Source: Gonocerus acuteangulatus (Eukaryota > Arthropoda > Insecta > Hemiptera > Coreidae). From it: a stretch of 64,000 nt of DNA. Below are positions 44,495 to 57,212 of this stretch, in pieces; position 1 is the stretch's first letter, and each line of letters begins with the position of its first letter. The stretch spans positions 96,844,022 through 96,908,021 of the forward strand of contig OX328132.1 of the NCBI GenBank assembly GCA_946811695.1. The letters are read 5' to 3'. The translations under genes and the position numbers were made by a program. Below the pieces are notes generated by a model. That model had not been told where the DNA came from, ran no database searches, and worked only from the letters and a program-made list of their open reading frames with translations.

Positions 44495-45259
44495 ATGGTA
44501 GTAGTCATGGCTCAGTGGAATATAAATGGTATTAAATTTCACAGAAATGATCTGTTATTACTGCTACGTGATGTAGCCTTTGACATAGCATGCATACAAG
44601 AGACACATCTCAAACCTAATGAAGATTTTACATTTAAAAATTTTAATATAATTCGGAAAGATTTTACCGAAGGACTGATTGCTTGCGGAGGTGTGTGCAT
44701 TGTAATATCTAATAATATTACATATTCTGATGTTGCTTTGGGCACCCATCTGCAGGCAGTTGCTGTCCGTATTCATCAGCCTTTTGAATTTACTCTGTGC
44801 TCCTTATATCTTCCTCCAAGTTTAAATTTCACTACAGACGATCTTAACAATCTTTACAATCAATTACCTCAGCCTTGTTTAATTCTCACTGATGCAAACT
44901 CCCATAGCCCCAGCTGGGGTAGTACTAATTTGGACCACAGGGGCAGGATTGTCGAACAGTTTTTGGAGGAAAATACTCTTTCCTTCCTTAACTCTCCATA
45001 TTCTACACATATTTGCTTTTCCTCAGGCACACTATCTAGCATTGATTTATCCATAACTGTTCCCCGGCTCTCTCCTCGTTTCACGTGGACAGTGTCGGAG
45101 GATAGTTATGGCAGTGATCACTTCCCTATTACAATAGAGACAGTTGACAGAGTTCCACAATCCTATCCCTGCCCTAGATGGAAGCTGAAAGAAGCTAATT
45201 GGCAGCTATTTCAGGATCTAGCTGATCTCCCAAGTCTGGGAAACTATTCGAAAGATTGA
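44495..45259 (+). pseudogene. I-like LINE ORF2: AP endonuclease part
   Basis: Exonuclease/endonuclease/phosphatase fold: QWNINGIKFHRND, IACIQETHLKP (metal-binding Glu), SLYLPPS, LTDANSHSPSWGS (Asp/Asn), SSIDLSI and YGSDHFPI (Ser-Asp-His). It nicks target DNA to start reverse transcription. After PRWKLKEANWQLFQDLADLP the sequence jumps to a later part of the protein in another frame, so a segment is deleted at about 45,235. Confidence 0.9.
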
Positions 45260-45269
45260 AGGGCGCAGC

Positions 45270-47828
45270 TTGTCAAAATCAATAAATAAAATAAATCACG
45301 ATAACAATCAGTATACAGAACCTCACTCAATAGCAAATACTTTCGGCAATTATTTTCAAAACAACTCGTCATCGATGCATTACTCTGAGGAATTTTTACG
45401 AATTAAAAATTATGAAGAGGCAAAAACATTAATAATTAATTATGAACCAAATAATCCGCTTAACATTTCTTTTACAATCAATGAATTCAACTTGGCTTTA
45501 AATTCCCGCAAAGAAACTGCGCCCGGCATTGATCAAATATGCACTACTATGATTAAAAATTTATCCATGCAAAGTAAAATGATTATTTTAAGAGTCTTCA
45601 ACCGTATCTATTCACAAGGTGAATTTCCGAACGATTGGAGTCTTGCCATTATTGTCCCAATTTTGAAAACTAATAAGCCAGCAGACAAAGTCACTAGCTA
45701 TCGTCCTGTATCTCTCACATCTTCACTCTGCAAACTATTGGAGAGACTTGTGGTTAAAAGACTTCAATGGTACTTGGAAACACATAGTTTACTCCATCCT
45801 TGGCAGAGTGGATTTAGGGAGAACAGGAGTACTATAGATAACTTAGTGGGCCTTGAAAATGCTATTCATAACGCTTTTAAAGCTAAAATGAGACTATTAG
45901 CGGTTTTTGTTGATGTAGAAAGTGCTTTTGATCGCACTTGGAGGCGGCATATTATAAACTCACTCACAAGGAACGGGATTGACGGTCACATGCTGAAGTT
46001 CGTTCAAAATTTTTTAAATAACCGATCTTTCTATGTAAGATGCGGTTCAACGTTTTCTGATATTTTTGTTCAGCAGAATGGTGTTCCACAGGGCAGTGTC
46101 TTGAGTGTAACACTATTCTGCGTTGCCATAAACGAGGTCCTCAATCAGATACACGCTCCGGTTTTCGGAATGTTGTATGCTGATGATTTAACAATATACT
46201 GTGCTCATGAAAGTGTGGCTTCCTGTTTTACCGAAGTGCAAAGAGCCCTTTGCAATGTTTCTACGTGGCTTGATGACAATGGTTTTAAAATATCAATAAG
46301 CAAGTCAGTGGGGGTTCTTTTTAGCCGACGTAGGATTTTGGAGTTGCCTCCACTTAATATAGATGGGGCGGAAATCCAGATTCAACCTGAAGTTCTAACC
46401 TTCAACTACACACTTTCATGGACACCGTATTTAAAAGAATTAAAAAAGAAATGCTCAAATTCTTTGAACTTTTTAAAAGTTCTAAGCAACACTAAATGGG
46501 GAGCCGATCGTAAGAGTATGATAATGCTTTATAGAAGTTTGATTAGATCGAAATTGGACTATGGATGTGTAGCTTATGGATCGGCCAGTGCCAGAACCTT
46601 AAAAATAATAGACAGTGTTCATAATTCTGGTCTGAGAATAGCAACGGGTGCTTTTCGGACAAGCATATTGGTAGATGCCGGTGAGCCCCCTTTGCAGTAT
46701 CGAAGGGATTATCTGGCCTTATCTTACTTCGTAAAAATAATTACAACTCCGTATCACCCTTTAAACCACAATTTCAGAAACATATATTTTAATGATAACA
46801 ACCTTGCTAACAGCAACCAATTTAAACATAGATCCATAAGATTGCTGTCCAATGTGGATTTCGATCTAAGCAAACTTCATCAACTGGCATTTCCAAATCT
46901 CGAACCTTGGACTCTTCACGCTCCTAAAATCGATCTCTCACTTACTAGATACATCAAAAGAGATACCGCTCCTACGATATTTCAGGCTGAATTCAAAAGA
47001 ATCAGATTGAAGTATCTTGGAGCAACAGAGATATACACAGATGGTTCCAAAACGCATGATGGCGTAGGATGTGCGATGGTGGATAATGCCAGAATACAGA
47101 TGCTATCTCTACCAAATCTTAGTTCCATTTATACAGCAGAGCTACTTGCATTAAGCAAAGCAGTAAATAGTTTAAATCATAATACTAATAACCTAGTGAT
47201 ATACACAGACTCTCTGTCTTCTCTCCTTTCAATGCAAAACTTCTAATCCCGCAATGCGATCATTTCAGACCTTATTGAGGGAATAGATTTTCATTACAAA
47301 AGAAATCGACACGTCACTTTCTGCTGGATTCCGAGCCACAATAATATAAGCGGCAGCGATAAAGCGGATTTAGCAGCAAAAAAAGCAATTAAAGATGGCA
47401 TTCCTTACTCGCACATCCTACAGTCGGATGCTGTTGCCCATTTAAAATATTATATTCACTCAATGTGGCAATATGAATGGAATAGAAAAAGAGACAACAA
47501 ATTGAGAGAGATAAAATCCACTACCTCAGCATGGAAAACCTCATCCCAAGGCAGCAGGCGGGATGAGGTGGTTCTGTCGAGAGTGGGAATTGGTCATACT
47601 AATCTCACCCATTCTTATTTATTCAGGCGGGAAGAAAGGCCTGAATGTACAGTATGTGGTGAAGATCTAACAATTAAACATATTTTCACGGACTGTAGAG
47701 CATACGAAGAGATTCGAAATCAACTGGACATTCATGGTACTCTCTTTGATATACTTGGAGACGACCATGAATTGTGCCAGAGAACATTGAGATTCCTCAG
47801 GGCTACAGATCTGATCACAAAAATATAA
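45270..47828 (+). pseudogene. I-like LINE ORF2: reverse transcriptase and RNase H
   Basis: RT: SYRPVSLTSSLCKLLERLV, WQSGFRENRSTIDNL, FVDVESAFDRTWRRHII, NGVPQGSVLSVTLF and GMLYADDLTIYC (catalytic YADD). RNase H: IYTDGSKTHDGVGCAMV, YTAELLALSKAV, VIYTDSLSSLLSMQ and WIPSHNNISGSDKADLAAKK. It ends with VGIGHTNLTHSYLFRREE and CTVCGEDLTIKHIFTDC. A TAA at 47,244 sits where a Tyr-Ser-Arg motif is expected, a single nonsense change in RNase H. The frame is otherwise open, so loss of function is fairly recent. Confidence 0.92.
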
Positions 47829-47912
47829 ATAACAATTAAATCTATAAGGAGAAGTAGATCTAGAAAATACACTTACGCGCGCGTGTGTGTGGGAATGTAT
47901 GTGCGCGCGTGC

Positions 47913-47943
<31 letters not shown>

Positions 47944-48344
47944 AGTGTTTGTGTGTGTCATCCCACGTGTTTACATTTATACCACATTTTTAAGTATTTT
48001 TTCCCTTTATTATCTTATTTTATTCTGACTATTTAACAGTTTTTTTCCATAAAATAAAAATATATTCATTGACTAATTAAATGATTGATTAAATATTAAG
48101 TATATGATTAATCTAAATATATGATTCAAATAATATACTCTTTTACATCTTTACGTCAATTAATATTCAATTGCACGCATATACATAGGCATCCATGACC
48201 CTAGTGGTTGAACTGCCTTAAAAACACCAAAAAAAAAAAAAAAAAAAAGAAAAAGGTTGATACAATGAAACAATCCGGAAGTGCCGACTAGAAAATTTCG
48301 CGTTTCAGAACCCCTAGAGACTGAAAATAAGGGTGGTTCAAATT

Positions 48345-48393
<49 letters not shown>

Positions 48394-49939
48394 CTGTTCG
48401 CTCTGTAGCTCCTAGACGAATGGTCCGATTTTTATGAAATTTGGTACAAAAATCTTTCGTCTAATTTGAAAGGTCAAGTTCGTTAACCAGCAGAATCCGC
48501 CCACTGGAAGATGGCGTTGGGGGCGAAATACGCGCAAAAAAAATCGTAACGCTTACTTTTTTGAGTTCATAAGCTTGTAAGTACTCGTTTTATAGGCTTC
48601 TTGGGCTAGGAAAACGAATGAAACCATTTTTAAGGCGTTAGCTTTAACCGTTTTCGAGAAAATTGGAAAAATAGTTTTTAAATACCGTTTCTGGTTTGGG
48701 TACTTACAATCATGGGATTCAGTTGAAACATTTTCTGCATGTTCCACTTACATTAAAACTAATATTTTGAAATTTTGGTTACGTTTGGAGTTAAGGAAGG
48801 GTTAGAATAAAATATTTTATTAACAGACATAAAAAGTTTTAGTAACTTTGTTAACTTTCCTTAATATCTCGAAAAAGGTTGAGAATCTTGGTAAACGGAA
48901 GAATACCATTAGAAAGCTTATTAAATGCTCTAAAAAAAAAGGTTCTAATGAAAGTTTTGATTAGGCGATGTAAATCGAAGAAATAAGAGCTTAAAACTTT
49001 AAAGTAATTGATTTCGCTTATTCGAACTGTTCTTTTTGTCTGTTTTTTATTCCTTGTTATTTTTTAATTGCTTTTAGTGGGATAATGTATTTGAAAATAA
49101 AACAGGTTAAGAAAAATAAGAAAAACAATTTAATGTTAGAGATATGGATTTCCAAGATATAGCTTTTCAACTGACTAGCGTCCTTCCTAGGGAGGGTTGT
49201 TTATCTTTGATTTTGGTACTTAGAATTATGGGATACAGTTGAAACATTTTCTGCATGTTCGAATTTCATCAACACTAATATGTTGAAATTTTTGTTACGT
49301 TTAGAGTAAAGGAAGGGTTAGAATAAAATATTTTATTAACAGACAAAGAAAGTTTTGGTAACTTTGTATACTTTCGTTAGTATCTCGAAAACCGTTGACA
49401 ATCTTTTGAAGCGGAAGATTACCATTCGAAAGCTTACTAAATGCTCTACAAAAAAGGTTCTGAAGAAAGTTTTAATTAGGCGATGTCAATCGGAGAAATA
49501 AGTGCTTAAAACTTTAAATTAATTGATTTCGTTTATTCGAATGGTTCTTTTTGTCTGTTTTATTCCTTGTTATTTTTTAATTGCTTATAGTTAGATAATG
49601 TATTTGACAATAAAATTGGTTAAGTAAAATAACAAAAACAATTTATTGTTAGAAATATAGATTTCCAGGATTCCAAGACCTTGTAACTAGCGGGACAGTT
49701 TCTAGTGGTAGCCGACCCTTCCAGGTAAGATTGTAAATCATGACCTTTCAAGACTTTACTACACACAGGAATGGCGTTAGTGACCTTAAGGGTTGACACG
49801 CCATTATAATAATTAATTTAAAAAAAAAGACTGGTGGAACCAAAATAATAACTGCTTCTATTTTAATCTTTCCATATTAGGCTAGGGATATGAACGGAAC
49901 CGCGCTAAGATGATGCACTTCCTGCGAGACGGACTTTTT

Positions 49940-50660
49940 AACTTTGCTTATAGCTATGGAGACACTGCGTCAAATATTTCTATGGCTTTAAATCTTATAT
50001 ATATAGCAATATATTTCCATTAGGATTGAATGCTGAACAATTTAAAAAAAAAAATTAACTCACTATCATTAAAATAAACAGTGTTATAGGAAAAGTTGTA
50101 AAAGTATAGATAGATGCCAGATGTACTATCAATGATATTTTGCACATTTTTAAAGCGCTGCGTTTCAAAAACTAATGAACATAACAACATAAAAGTTGGT
50201 ACTTTTACTCATGTCCATTACTACAATATAGTCACCAAGTTTCATCAAAATTTGACAACCTTGGGTGTCGAAATGCATTTTGGCTGGATGATTTGGCTTG
50301 GAATATCCCAAAAGTAAATACCCTATTCAATTCGTAATTTTTTTAGTTGTGTTAATAAATTATAAAACATCTTCTTAAGATTATTTATACCAGGGTTCGA
50401 GAAAATCAAATTACTTTTTATTTTTAAAAAGTTTAAGTTAAACTTATTTTTTTTAATTTTACTTGTAGTTTTTATTGAACATGAACTTTTTCATTAGGAA
50501 AATGTTTGGATAAAGTTAGGTATTTTAAAAATTTTATCCAAATAACTTTTTTCATAAAAGTTCACTACAAACATTTGTTGTAGATTACATTTTTTTAAAT
50601 ACATGAATTGATTTTAAAACACAAAATTAATTTTAACAATTTGAAATCAATAACTTATGA
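49940..50660. other. No gene recognised
   Basis: AT-rich. At 50,238 the text CACCAAGTTTCATCAAAATT is a reversed-type variant of the GAAATTTGGTA box found in several repeats here. Confidence 0.45.
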
Positions 50661-50673
50661 CAGATGGAATGTA

Positions 50674-50713
<40 letters not shown>

Positions 50714-50723
50714 ATATGTAATG

Positions 50724-50784
<61 letters not shown>

Positions 50785-50821
50785 TATGTATATATAAACA
50801 TATGAAATCTAATATATATAA

Positions 50822-50872
<51 letters not shown>

Positions 50873-50887
50873 ATATAAATATATATA
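50661..50887. repeat. Compound (TA)n array
   Basis: TA arrays repeatedly interrupted by ACATATG(T/A)AATCTAATATA-type words. All Tyr/Ile frames here are artefacts. Confidence 0.95.
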
Positions 50888-51014
50888 CACCAACTGACAT
50901 GGCAGCTATTGCTACCACTTTCCTTCGGTCCATCTTTAATCCTACGGGATTGGATGAGAGGACACGCTTTCCCTTCAAAGGACAGCAATCCTTCTGAAGG
51001 CGAGAGGAAAGCCC

Positions 51015-51275
51015 CCATACACGAACACTCTTTCCTGCCGGATAGATTTCAGTCAACAATCCTCACGGATTGCTATTTCTCGTTAGTGGGCACGAGAGGA
51101 TTATATTCCTCTCGCTGTTCCTTACGGATGGAACGGCGGGATAACTTGAGAGGAAAGAATGCAGGAAAGTCTTGCCGTTAGTGGCCACGAGAGGAATATA
51201 ATCCTCTCGGCCTTTCCGTAAGGATTACACTGAAAGGAAAGAACGTAGGGAAAGAATGCTCGTGTATGGGGGGGG
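51015..51275. mobile_element. Palindromic element with CCATACACGA termini
   Basis: CCCCCATACACGAACACTC at the left and GAATGCTCGTGTATGGGGG at the right are inverted. Inner pairs such as GTTAGTGGGCACGAGAGGA also fold. A relative lies at 42,691. Target duplication unclear. Confidence 0.65.
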
Positions 51276-52003
51276 GGGGTAATATTTCAACTAGGACACG
51301 ATTTTTCACTTGGATCACTTCAGACATTTCTTGCAGCCAACACTGACTAGAATACTGCAAAAAAAATCAGTCTTCGATTTGATTCCAATGTTTACATAGA
51401 GATAACGCGCGTCTGTTTGTTAGTCTTTTATCGAGTTGGTTCGCCTCTAGCACCGAAGTAGGCAGACTTATGCAGCTAATTTCAGTCTGGGGTCTTTCTA
51501 TACATGCCCACGGAATATTTAAGCCCGAAATTAGAGAGACGCAAAAGCTATATGACAAAACGAAATTTGATACGTGTAATTTTTTTACTTTTTCAGTATC
51601 CCCGTCCATGAAGGCCATTCGAAAAATACAGATTTTTTTTTTTTTTACCTCAGAACTTCCCATTAAAACAAGAAAAACATGCGTCAATCTTATCGGTCTG
51701 AAAAAGTAAAGTTGAAGGAACAATTTTGGTACATGAGGATTTGGGAAATTTTCTTCGTTTCTAGTACTTCAATGATTAACCACCGTCCTGCAATCAACGG
51801 TGGGGCCTAAAACTCAAGAAATGGCACTCTCACGAGGTATTTAACATATATTTAAGGCGAATGGGTTCGGAGAAAATACTTCAAAAAATCAAGTTTTGAG
51901 CGCTTTTTGGCTACTTTTGACCACTGTGCGACGCCGCGACTTCCATTTGTTCTTTAGAAATATTCTATTTCAAACACAAAGTTTTTCTTAAGCGCGAACA
52001 ACC

Positions 52004-52005
<2 letters not shown>
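51276..52005. other. No gene recognised
   Basis: Overlapping ORFs of about 80-118 codons on both strands at 51,367-51,723 have no domain. One is in a T-rich context and I do not support it as a gene. Confidence 0.4.
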
Positions 52006-52063
<58 letters not shown>

Positions 52064-52132
52064 TTTTTATATAAATATGGCACAGGTCGAAATAATAGTA
52101 CTCCATTTTATGTACTATTTTATTTTTGGCAC

Positions 52133-52175
52133 GCCCTACATGTTTCGTGGCCTTTATGCCGCCTCCTCAGGGGCC
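52133..52175 (-). ncRNA. Hammerhead-like ribozyme motif (copy 7)
   Basis: Minus strand: GGCCC, CTGAGGA, G, stem II GCGGC/GGCCAC with loop, GAAACATGTA, GGGC. ACAUGU forms a loopless three-pair stem III; GGGC pairs with GCCC as stem I. Confidence 0.55.
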
Positions 52176-52436
52176 ACTAAATCCCCATGTGTGGTTAGCT
52201 CGCCACCCATACTAAGACTCTTTTTTATACAATTCCTTCATTCCGTTCTCGTCAATGTTCATATTCAGAATCTCAAAGTAGAGTTCTTCGTCCCTCCTTT
52301 TTTCCGCCTTGGAGTTATTCATATTTAATTCCACGATTTCTGACCTTCATTTATGTATATTTATTTATTTTTTATATAAATATGGCACAGGTCGAAATAA
52401 TAGTACTCCATTTTATGTACTATTTTATTTTTGGCA

Positions 52437-52480
52437 CGCCCTACATGTTTCTTGGCCTTTATGCCACCTCCTCAGCGGCC
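52437..52480 (-). ncRNA. Hammerhead-like ribozyme motif (copy 8)
   Basis: Same motif as at 52,133, but with changes that weaken stem I (GCCGC) and the closing pair of stem II (CCAAGAAAC). Probably inactive. Confidence 0.45.
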
Positions 52481-52563
52481 ACTAAATCCCCATGTGTGGT
52501 TAGCTCGCCACCCATACTACAGTCTTAGTATGGGTGGCGAGCTAACCACACATGGGGATTTAG

Positions 52564-52608
52564 TGGCCCCTGAGGAGGTGGCATAAAGGCCACGAAACAT
52601 GTAGGGCG
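52564..52608 (+). ncRNA. Hammerhead-like ribozyme motif (copy 9)
   Basis: Plus strand: GGCCC, CTGAGGA, G, stem II GTGGC/GCCAC with loop ATAAAG, GAAACATGTA, GGGC. Best copy of this second family. Confidence 0.6.
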
Positions 52609-52720
52609 TGCCAAAAATAAAATAGTACATAAAATGGAGTACTATTATTTCGACCTGTGCCATATTTATATAAAAAATAAATAAATATACATAAATAAAG
52701 GCCAGAAATCGTGGAATTAA

Positions 52721-52721
<1 letters not shown>

Positions 52722-52780
<59 letters not shown>
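52722..52780. repeat. (TA)n array
   Basis: TA repeat between the hammerhead-bearing repeat and the Tigger-like shell. Confidence 0.95.
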
Positions 52781-52781
<1 letters not shown>

Positions 52782-53050
52782 TACATATAGATACATATAT
52801 ACATACACTAAAACCTCGTTTACCCGGATCAACTGGGACCGGGGCTGATCCGAGTTAAGCAAAATCCGGGTTATCCAGAGAATGAAGGAAAAGCGAAGAA
52901 AAAACCAAAAATCACCGAAATATTATTAATGGAGTTTACAAATTATTATCAATACACTTTCACCTGAAAACACATACCCTATATGTACTGTAATAGCCTA
53001 TGTATTTGCACTGTACTCAATATAGCGACAAACTAGTCTGTAGTAAGAAA

Positions 53051-54271
53051 GTCCGACTCGCAGGAGCTGTGTCATCTTAGCGCGGTTCCGTGCATCTCGA
53101 AGAATTCGAATAGATTAGGCATCACAAATAACAGGAATCTGACAGTAGCCAACTTACACAGAAGCGGGTAATTCTTAATCCTCATTCTTGAGGAAGGCTG
53201 TATAAGTCTATAAAATTATGTACAGCATTCTTCGACTACTGCTCAGAAGGCTCTATTCCAAACAAGCAAAAATTCGTTGTCATTTTAAGTTTCTTGTTTA
53301 ACTAGCAAATTCGTTTTACTGTTATAATCAACTGTAAATATGTGCTTCATGGCAAATAAAAGTCCATTCTCTCGGGGGTTAAATCTTTACCCTTGAATAA
53401 TGTCGTCTAATCTGTCGTCTAATTTGAAAGTTCAAGTTCGTTAGCCAGCAGAATCCGCCCACTGGAAGATGGCGTTTGGGGCGAAATTCGCGCAAAAAAA
53501 AATCGTAACGCTTATGTTTTTGAGTTTATATGCTTGTAAGTACTCGTTTTATAGGCTTCTTGGGCTAGTAAAACGAATGAACCCATTTTTAAGGCGATAG
53601 CTTTAACCGTTTCCGAGAAATATAGTTGTTAAATAAAGTTTTTGGTTGGTTGGGTTACTTAGAATCATGGGATTTGGTTAAAATACTTTCTGCATGTTTA
53701 AAATTCATACATACAAAGATGTGTAAATTTTGGTTACGTTTGGAGTTTAGGAAGAATTAGAATAAAATATTTTATTAAGAGACATGAAAAGTTTTGACTT
53801 CGCATATTTTCCTTAATATCTCGAAAACAGTTGGGAAATCGTGGTAAGTGGATAGGTACTATTCAGAAGCTTACTAAATTTTCTATAATTAATGTTCTGA
53901 GAAGATTTTCGATTAGTCGATGTCAATCGGAGAAAACGGTGTTTAAAACTTTGAATGTGTTTGTTTTGTTCTTTTGAACGGGTTTTCGTAGTTGTTAAGC
54001 TCACTTTTTAATTGTTTGTTTTAAATTGTATTTATTTTTATTAACATTTAGAAATTATAACATTTTGATAGTTTTAAATACATTGAACAATGAAATAAGA
54101 ATTTCATGTCAGTAGCAGTGGAGCCTGGCCAAGCCAGCATTAATGTGTTCCAGGTAAAAGGGTACGCTCGGACCACAATAATGAGTGTTTCTATTTCATT
54201 CTTTCAAAATGACACTAGGAATAAGAACGGAACCGCGCTAAGATGATGCAGTTCCTGCGAGTCGGAGTTTT
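53051..54271 (+). mobile_element. Family A copy 2
   Basis: Starts with the reversed 3' terminus (GTCCGACTCGCAGGAGCTGTG...TTAGCGCGGTTCC). From about 53,400 it follows the body of the family (GTTCGTTAGCCAGCAGAATC, GGAAGATGGCGTTTGGGGCG) to CCGCGCTAAGATGATGCAG...GTCGGAG. The TA array and 5' hairpin are absent. Confidence 0.75.
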
Positions 54272-54516
54272 CAAATCAGATACGGTTGATGTTCCTACTC
54301 CAAAGTAAGCAGCATTGTTTTTTAACGGGGTTTTCTTATCAATCTTCCTTCCATCCTTTTAGCGCGGTTCCTCCCTCCCCCATAGGGAGGAACCCCGCTT
54401 ATAAGGTTGATACAATGAAACAATCCGGAAGTGCCGACTAGAAAATTTTGCGTTTCAGAACCCCTAGAAACCGAAAATAACGGTGGTTCAAATTTGTATA
54501 TATATATATATGTATA

Positions 54517-54563
<47 letters not shown>

Positions 54564-55810
54564 CTGTTCGCTCTCTAAATAGAAGACGAATGGTCCGATT
54601 TTGATGAAATTTGGTACAAAAATCTGTCGTCCAATTTGAAAGGTCAAGTTCGTTAACCAGCAAAATCCGCCCACTGGAAGATGGCGTTTGGGGCGAAATT
54701 CGCGCAAAAAAAATCGTAACGCTTACGTTTTTGAGTTCATAAGCTTGTAAGGACTCTTTTTATATGCCTCTTGGGCTAGGAAAACGAATGAAACCATTTT
54801 CAAGGCGATAGCTTTAACCGTTTTCGAGAAAATTGGAAAAATAGTTTTTGAATACCGTTTTTGGTTTGGGTACTTAGAATCACGGGATTCAGTTGAAACA
54901 TTATCTGCATGTTCTTCTTTCATTAAAACTAATATGTTGAAAGTTTTGTTACGTTTGGAGTTAAGGAAGGGTTAGAATAAAATATTTTATTAACAGACAT
55001 GAAAAGTTTTGGGAACTTTGTATACTTTCATTAATATCTCGAACACGGTTGGGAAATCGTGGTAAGTAGATAGAAGCTATTTGAAAGCTTACTAAAGTTT
55101 CTACAAAAAAGATTCTAAAACTATTTTTGATTAGGTTATGTCAATCGGAGAAATAAGTGCTTAAATCTTCAAATACGTCTGTTTTTTTCTTATGAACGGG
55201 TTTTTGTCGTTCTTTTTGTAATTTTTGCCTCTTTCCCTAGGTTTTTTATTGCTTTTTATTTTTGTAATTTCTTATGTTGGGAAAATGTATTTGTATGTAA
55301 AACAGGATAGGAAAAATGAGACCAATTTTCTGTTGCTAGAAATAATGCAAATTTTGGGAACTTCGTATACTTCCATTAATATCTTGAAAACGATTGAAAA
55401 TCTTGGGAAGCGAAAGGTTACCATTCGAAAGCTTACTAAATGGTCTACAAAAAAGGTTTTGAGGAAAGTTTTGAATAAGCGATGTCAATCGGATGAAATA
55501 AGTGCTTAAACTTTGAAGTAATTGATTTCGTTTATTTCATACGATTCTTTTGGTCTGTTTTTATTCCTATTTTTTCATTTCTTATGGTTGGATAATGTAT
55601 TTGACAATAAAACAGATTAATTAAAATAAGAAAAACAATTCATTGTTAGAAATATATCAGGCTGTACCGTATGAAATGTCAGTTTTGGATTTGCCGATTT
55701 CCTTCAAATGTCTTGAAACTGTCGAGGCTCCTAATCCGAGTTCTTTGGCATATTCCCTATTGTTTGCTATTGCTTATAGTAGTCAAATGTATTTGCCAAT
55801 AACACAGGAT

Positions 55811-55842
55811 ACGGGTGCTAATGACCCAGAAGTAGATGCGCC

Positions 55843-55876
<34 letters not shown>
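55811..55876 (+). repeat. SINE 3' tail with poly(A)
   Basis: GGGTGCTAATGACCCAGAAG, ATGCGCCC and about 35 A. Same tail as the SINE at 34,080-34,262. Confidence 0.65.
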
Positions 55877-55879
<3 letters not shown>

Positions 55880-57212
55880 AGGATACGTAAAATTAGAATA
55901 TTTTATTTTTGCGGAATCTTGGGATTCTCAGATCCCGTATGAATATCTATTAGGCCCTCTTCGTATATTTTCATTAATATCTCAAAAAGGGTTAGGAAAT
56001 CGTGGAAAAATGTTTTGAAGAAATGTTTGATGGGGTCGTCACATTAGGAGAAATAAGTGCTTAAAACTTAGTTAATTAGTTTCGTTTATTTAAACGGATC
56101 TATTTGTGTGTTTCCCGCAGTTTTTTCACTGCTCGTCATTTTTGTAATTTCTTATAGTAGTCAAATGTATTTGTCAGGAAACAGGATACGTATAATTAGA
56201 AGCAATATTTTGTTTGTTAGAATTCGAAGATGCCGTACGAATATCTAGATATTACCTGTGGGTTAATATGTTTTTTGAGTTGAAGCTTTAAAGCCTCAAC
56301 AGGAATATTTGTGTAATCACCCTTCACAGTTAATTTATTAGAATCATGAGTGACCGTTTTTGTGTTACAACTAACAATCTTTGAAAACGAAGTTTAACTA
56401 TCCTTGTTATTGTTATTTTCCTTCTGTTTGGCCGACATTTTCTATTCGTGGTGTAATTCTCCTTGAATTTTTTGACTAGATCAAGAACCTATTTTAAGCA
56501 CTCTTAAATTCCTTAATTTAATTCAGGAAGTTTATCAAGCTTGACATAATCACTTTTGGGTTAATACGGGTGGTCTATACCGAGTCCTTTGTTTGTAAAC
56601 ACAAAGAGCTTTCTGAGTAACGGTAAAGGGCAGTAAAAGTATATGACGACTACCTGGAAGTAGACCCTGCATACAGAGAATTGCAATACGAGACCTCATT
56701 CATTCTTTCACCAGCTACCGTGTAACACCTTAGATCTGTTTATATTGTTTTACTCAGTGTGAACAAGTGTTGAAAGTGCCTAAAATTTTATATTTTTATT
56801 CCTTGTTATTTTTTAATTGCTTAGAGTTGGATAATGTATTTGAAAATAAAACAGGTTAAGAAAAATAAGAAATCAATTTAATGTTAGAGATATGGATTTC
56901 CAAGATTTAGCTTTTCAACTGCCTAGCGTCCTTCCTAGGGAGGGTTGTTTGTCTTTGAATTTGGTACTTAGAATTATGGGATACAGTTGAAACATTTTCT
57001 GCGTGTTCGAATTTCATCAACACTAATATGTTGAAATTTTTGTTACCTTTAGGGTAAAGGAAGAGTTAGAATAAAATATTTTATTAACAGACAAAAAAAG
57101 TTTTGGTAACTTTGTATACTTTCGTTAGTATCTCGAAAACCGTTGACAATCTTGTGAAGCGGAAGATTACCATTCGAAAGCTTACTAAATGCTCTACAAA
57201 AAAGGTTCTGTA

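Larger units (their letters stand above)
42972..48252 (+). mobile_element. Nearly full-length I-like LINE, 12-bp TSD
   Basis: AAGGTTGATACA occurs at 42,960-42,971 and 48,253-48,264, bounding the element. It holds a 5' UTR of about 330 bases, ORF1 (43,306-44,490, interrupted), ORF2 (44,495-47,828) with endonuclease, RT and RNase H, a 3' UTR with a (TG)n tract (47,885-47,945), and an A-rich tail at 48,229-48,252. RNase H plus the RIGHT..LTH and C..C..H..C end point to the I/Nimb group. It is disabled by an insertion, a deletion with frameshift, and a nonsense codon. Confidence 0.88.
42917..49939 (+). mobile_element. Family A copy 1, split by an I-like LINE
   Basis: Left scrap 42,917-42,971 (TAGCGCGGTTCC, hairpin CCATAGGGAGGAACC, CTTATAAGGTTGATACA) continues at 48,253 (AAGGTTGATACAATGAAACA). 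It runs through a TA array (48,347-48,387), about 490-bp internal repeats starting near 48,700 and 49,200, and the end GGAACCGCGCTAAGATGATG...CGGACTTTTT at 49,939. No ORF. The superfamily is unknown. Confidence 0.85.
52077..52690. repeat. Three copies of a hammerhead-bearing terminal repeat
   Basis: The block ATGGCACAGGTCGAAATAAT to CACATGGGGATTT occurs at about 52,077-52,210 and 52,382-52,525, and in reverse at 52,525-52,680. Each has a hammerhead-like core. The layout resembles Penelope-type terminal repeats in head-to-tail and inverted arrangement without the coding part. Confidence 0.75.

Noticed and set aside
50633..51059. Tyr/Ile-rich ORFs, also at 22,085, 23,334, 38,874, 41,657, 52,517, 59,261 and 62,803
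   Set aside because: Translations of (TA)n arrays, not proteins.
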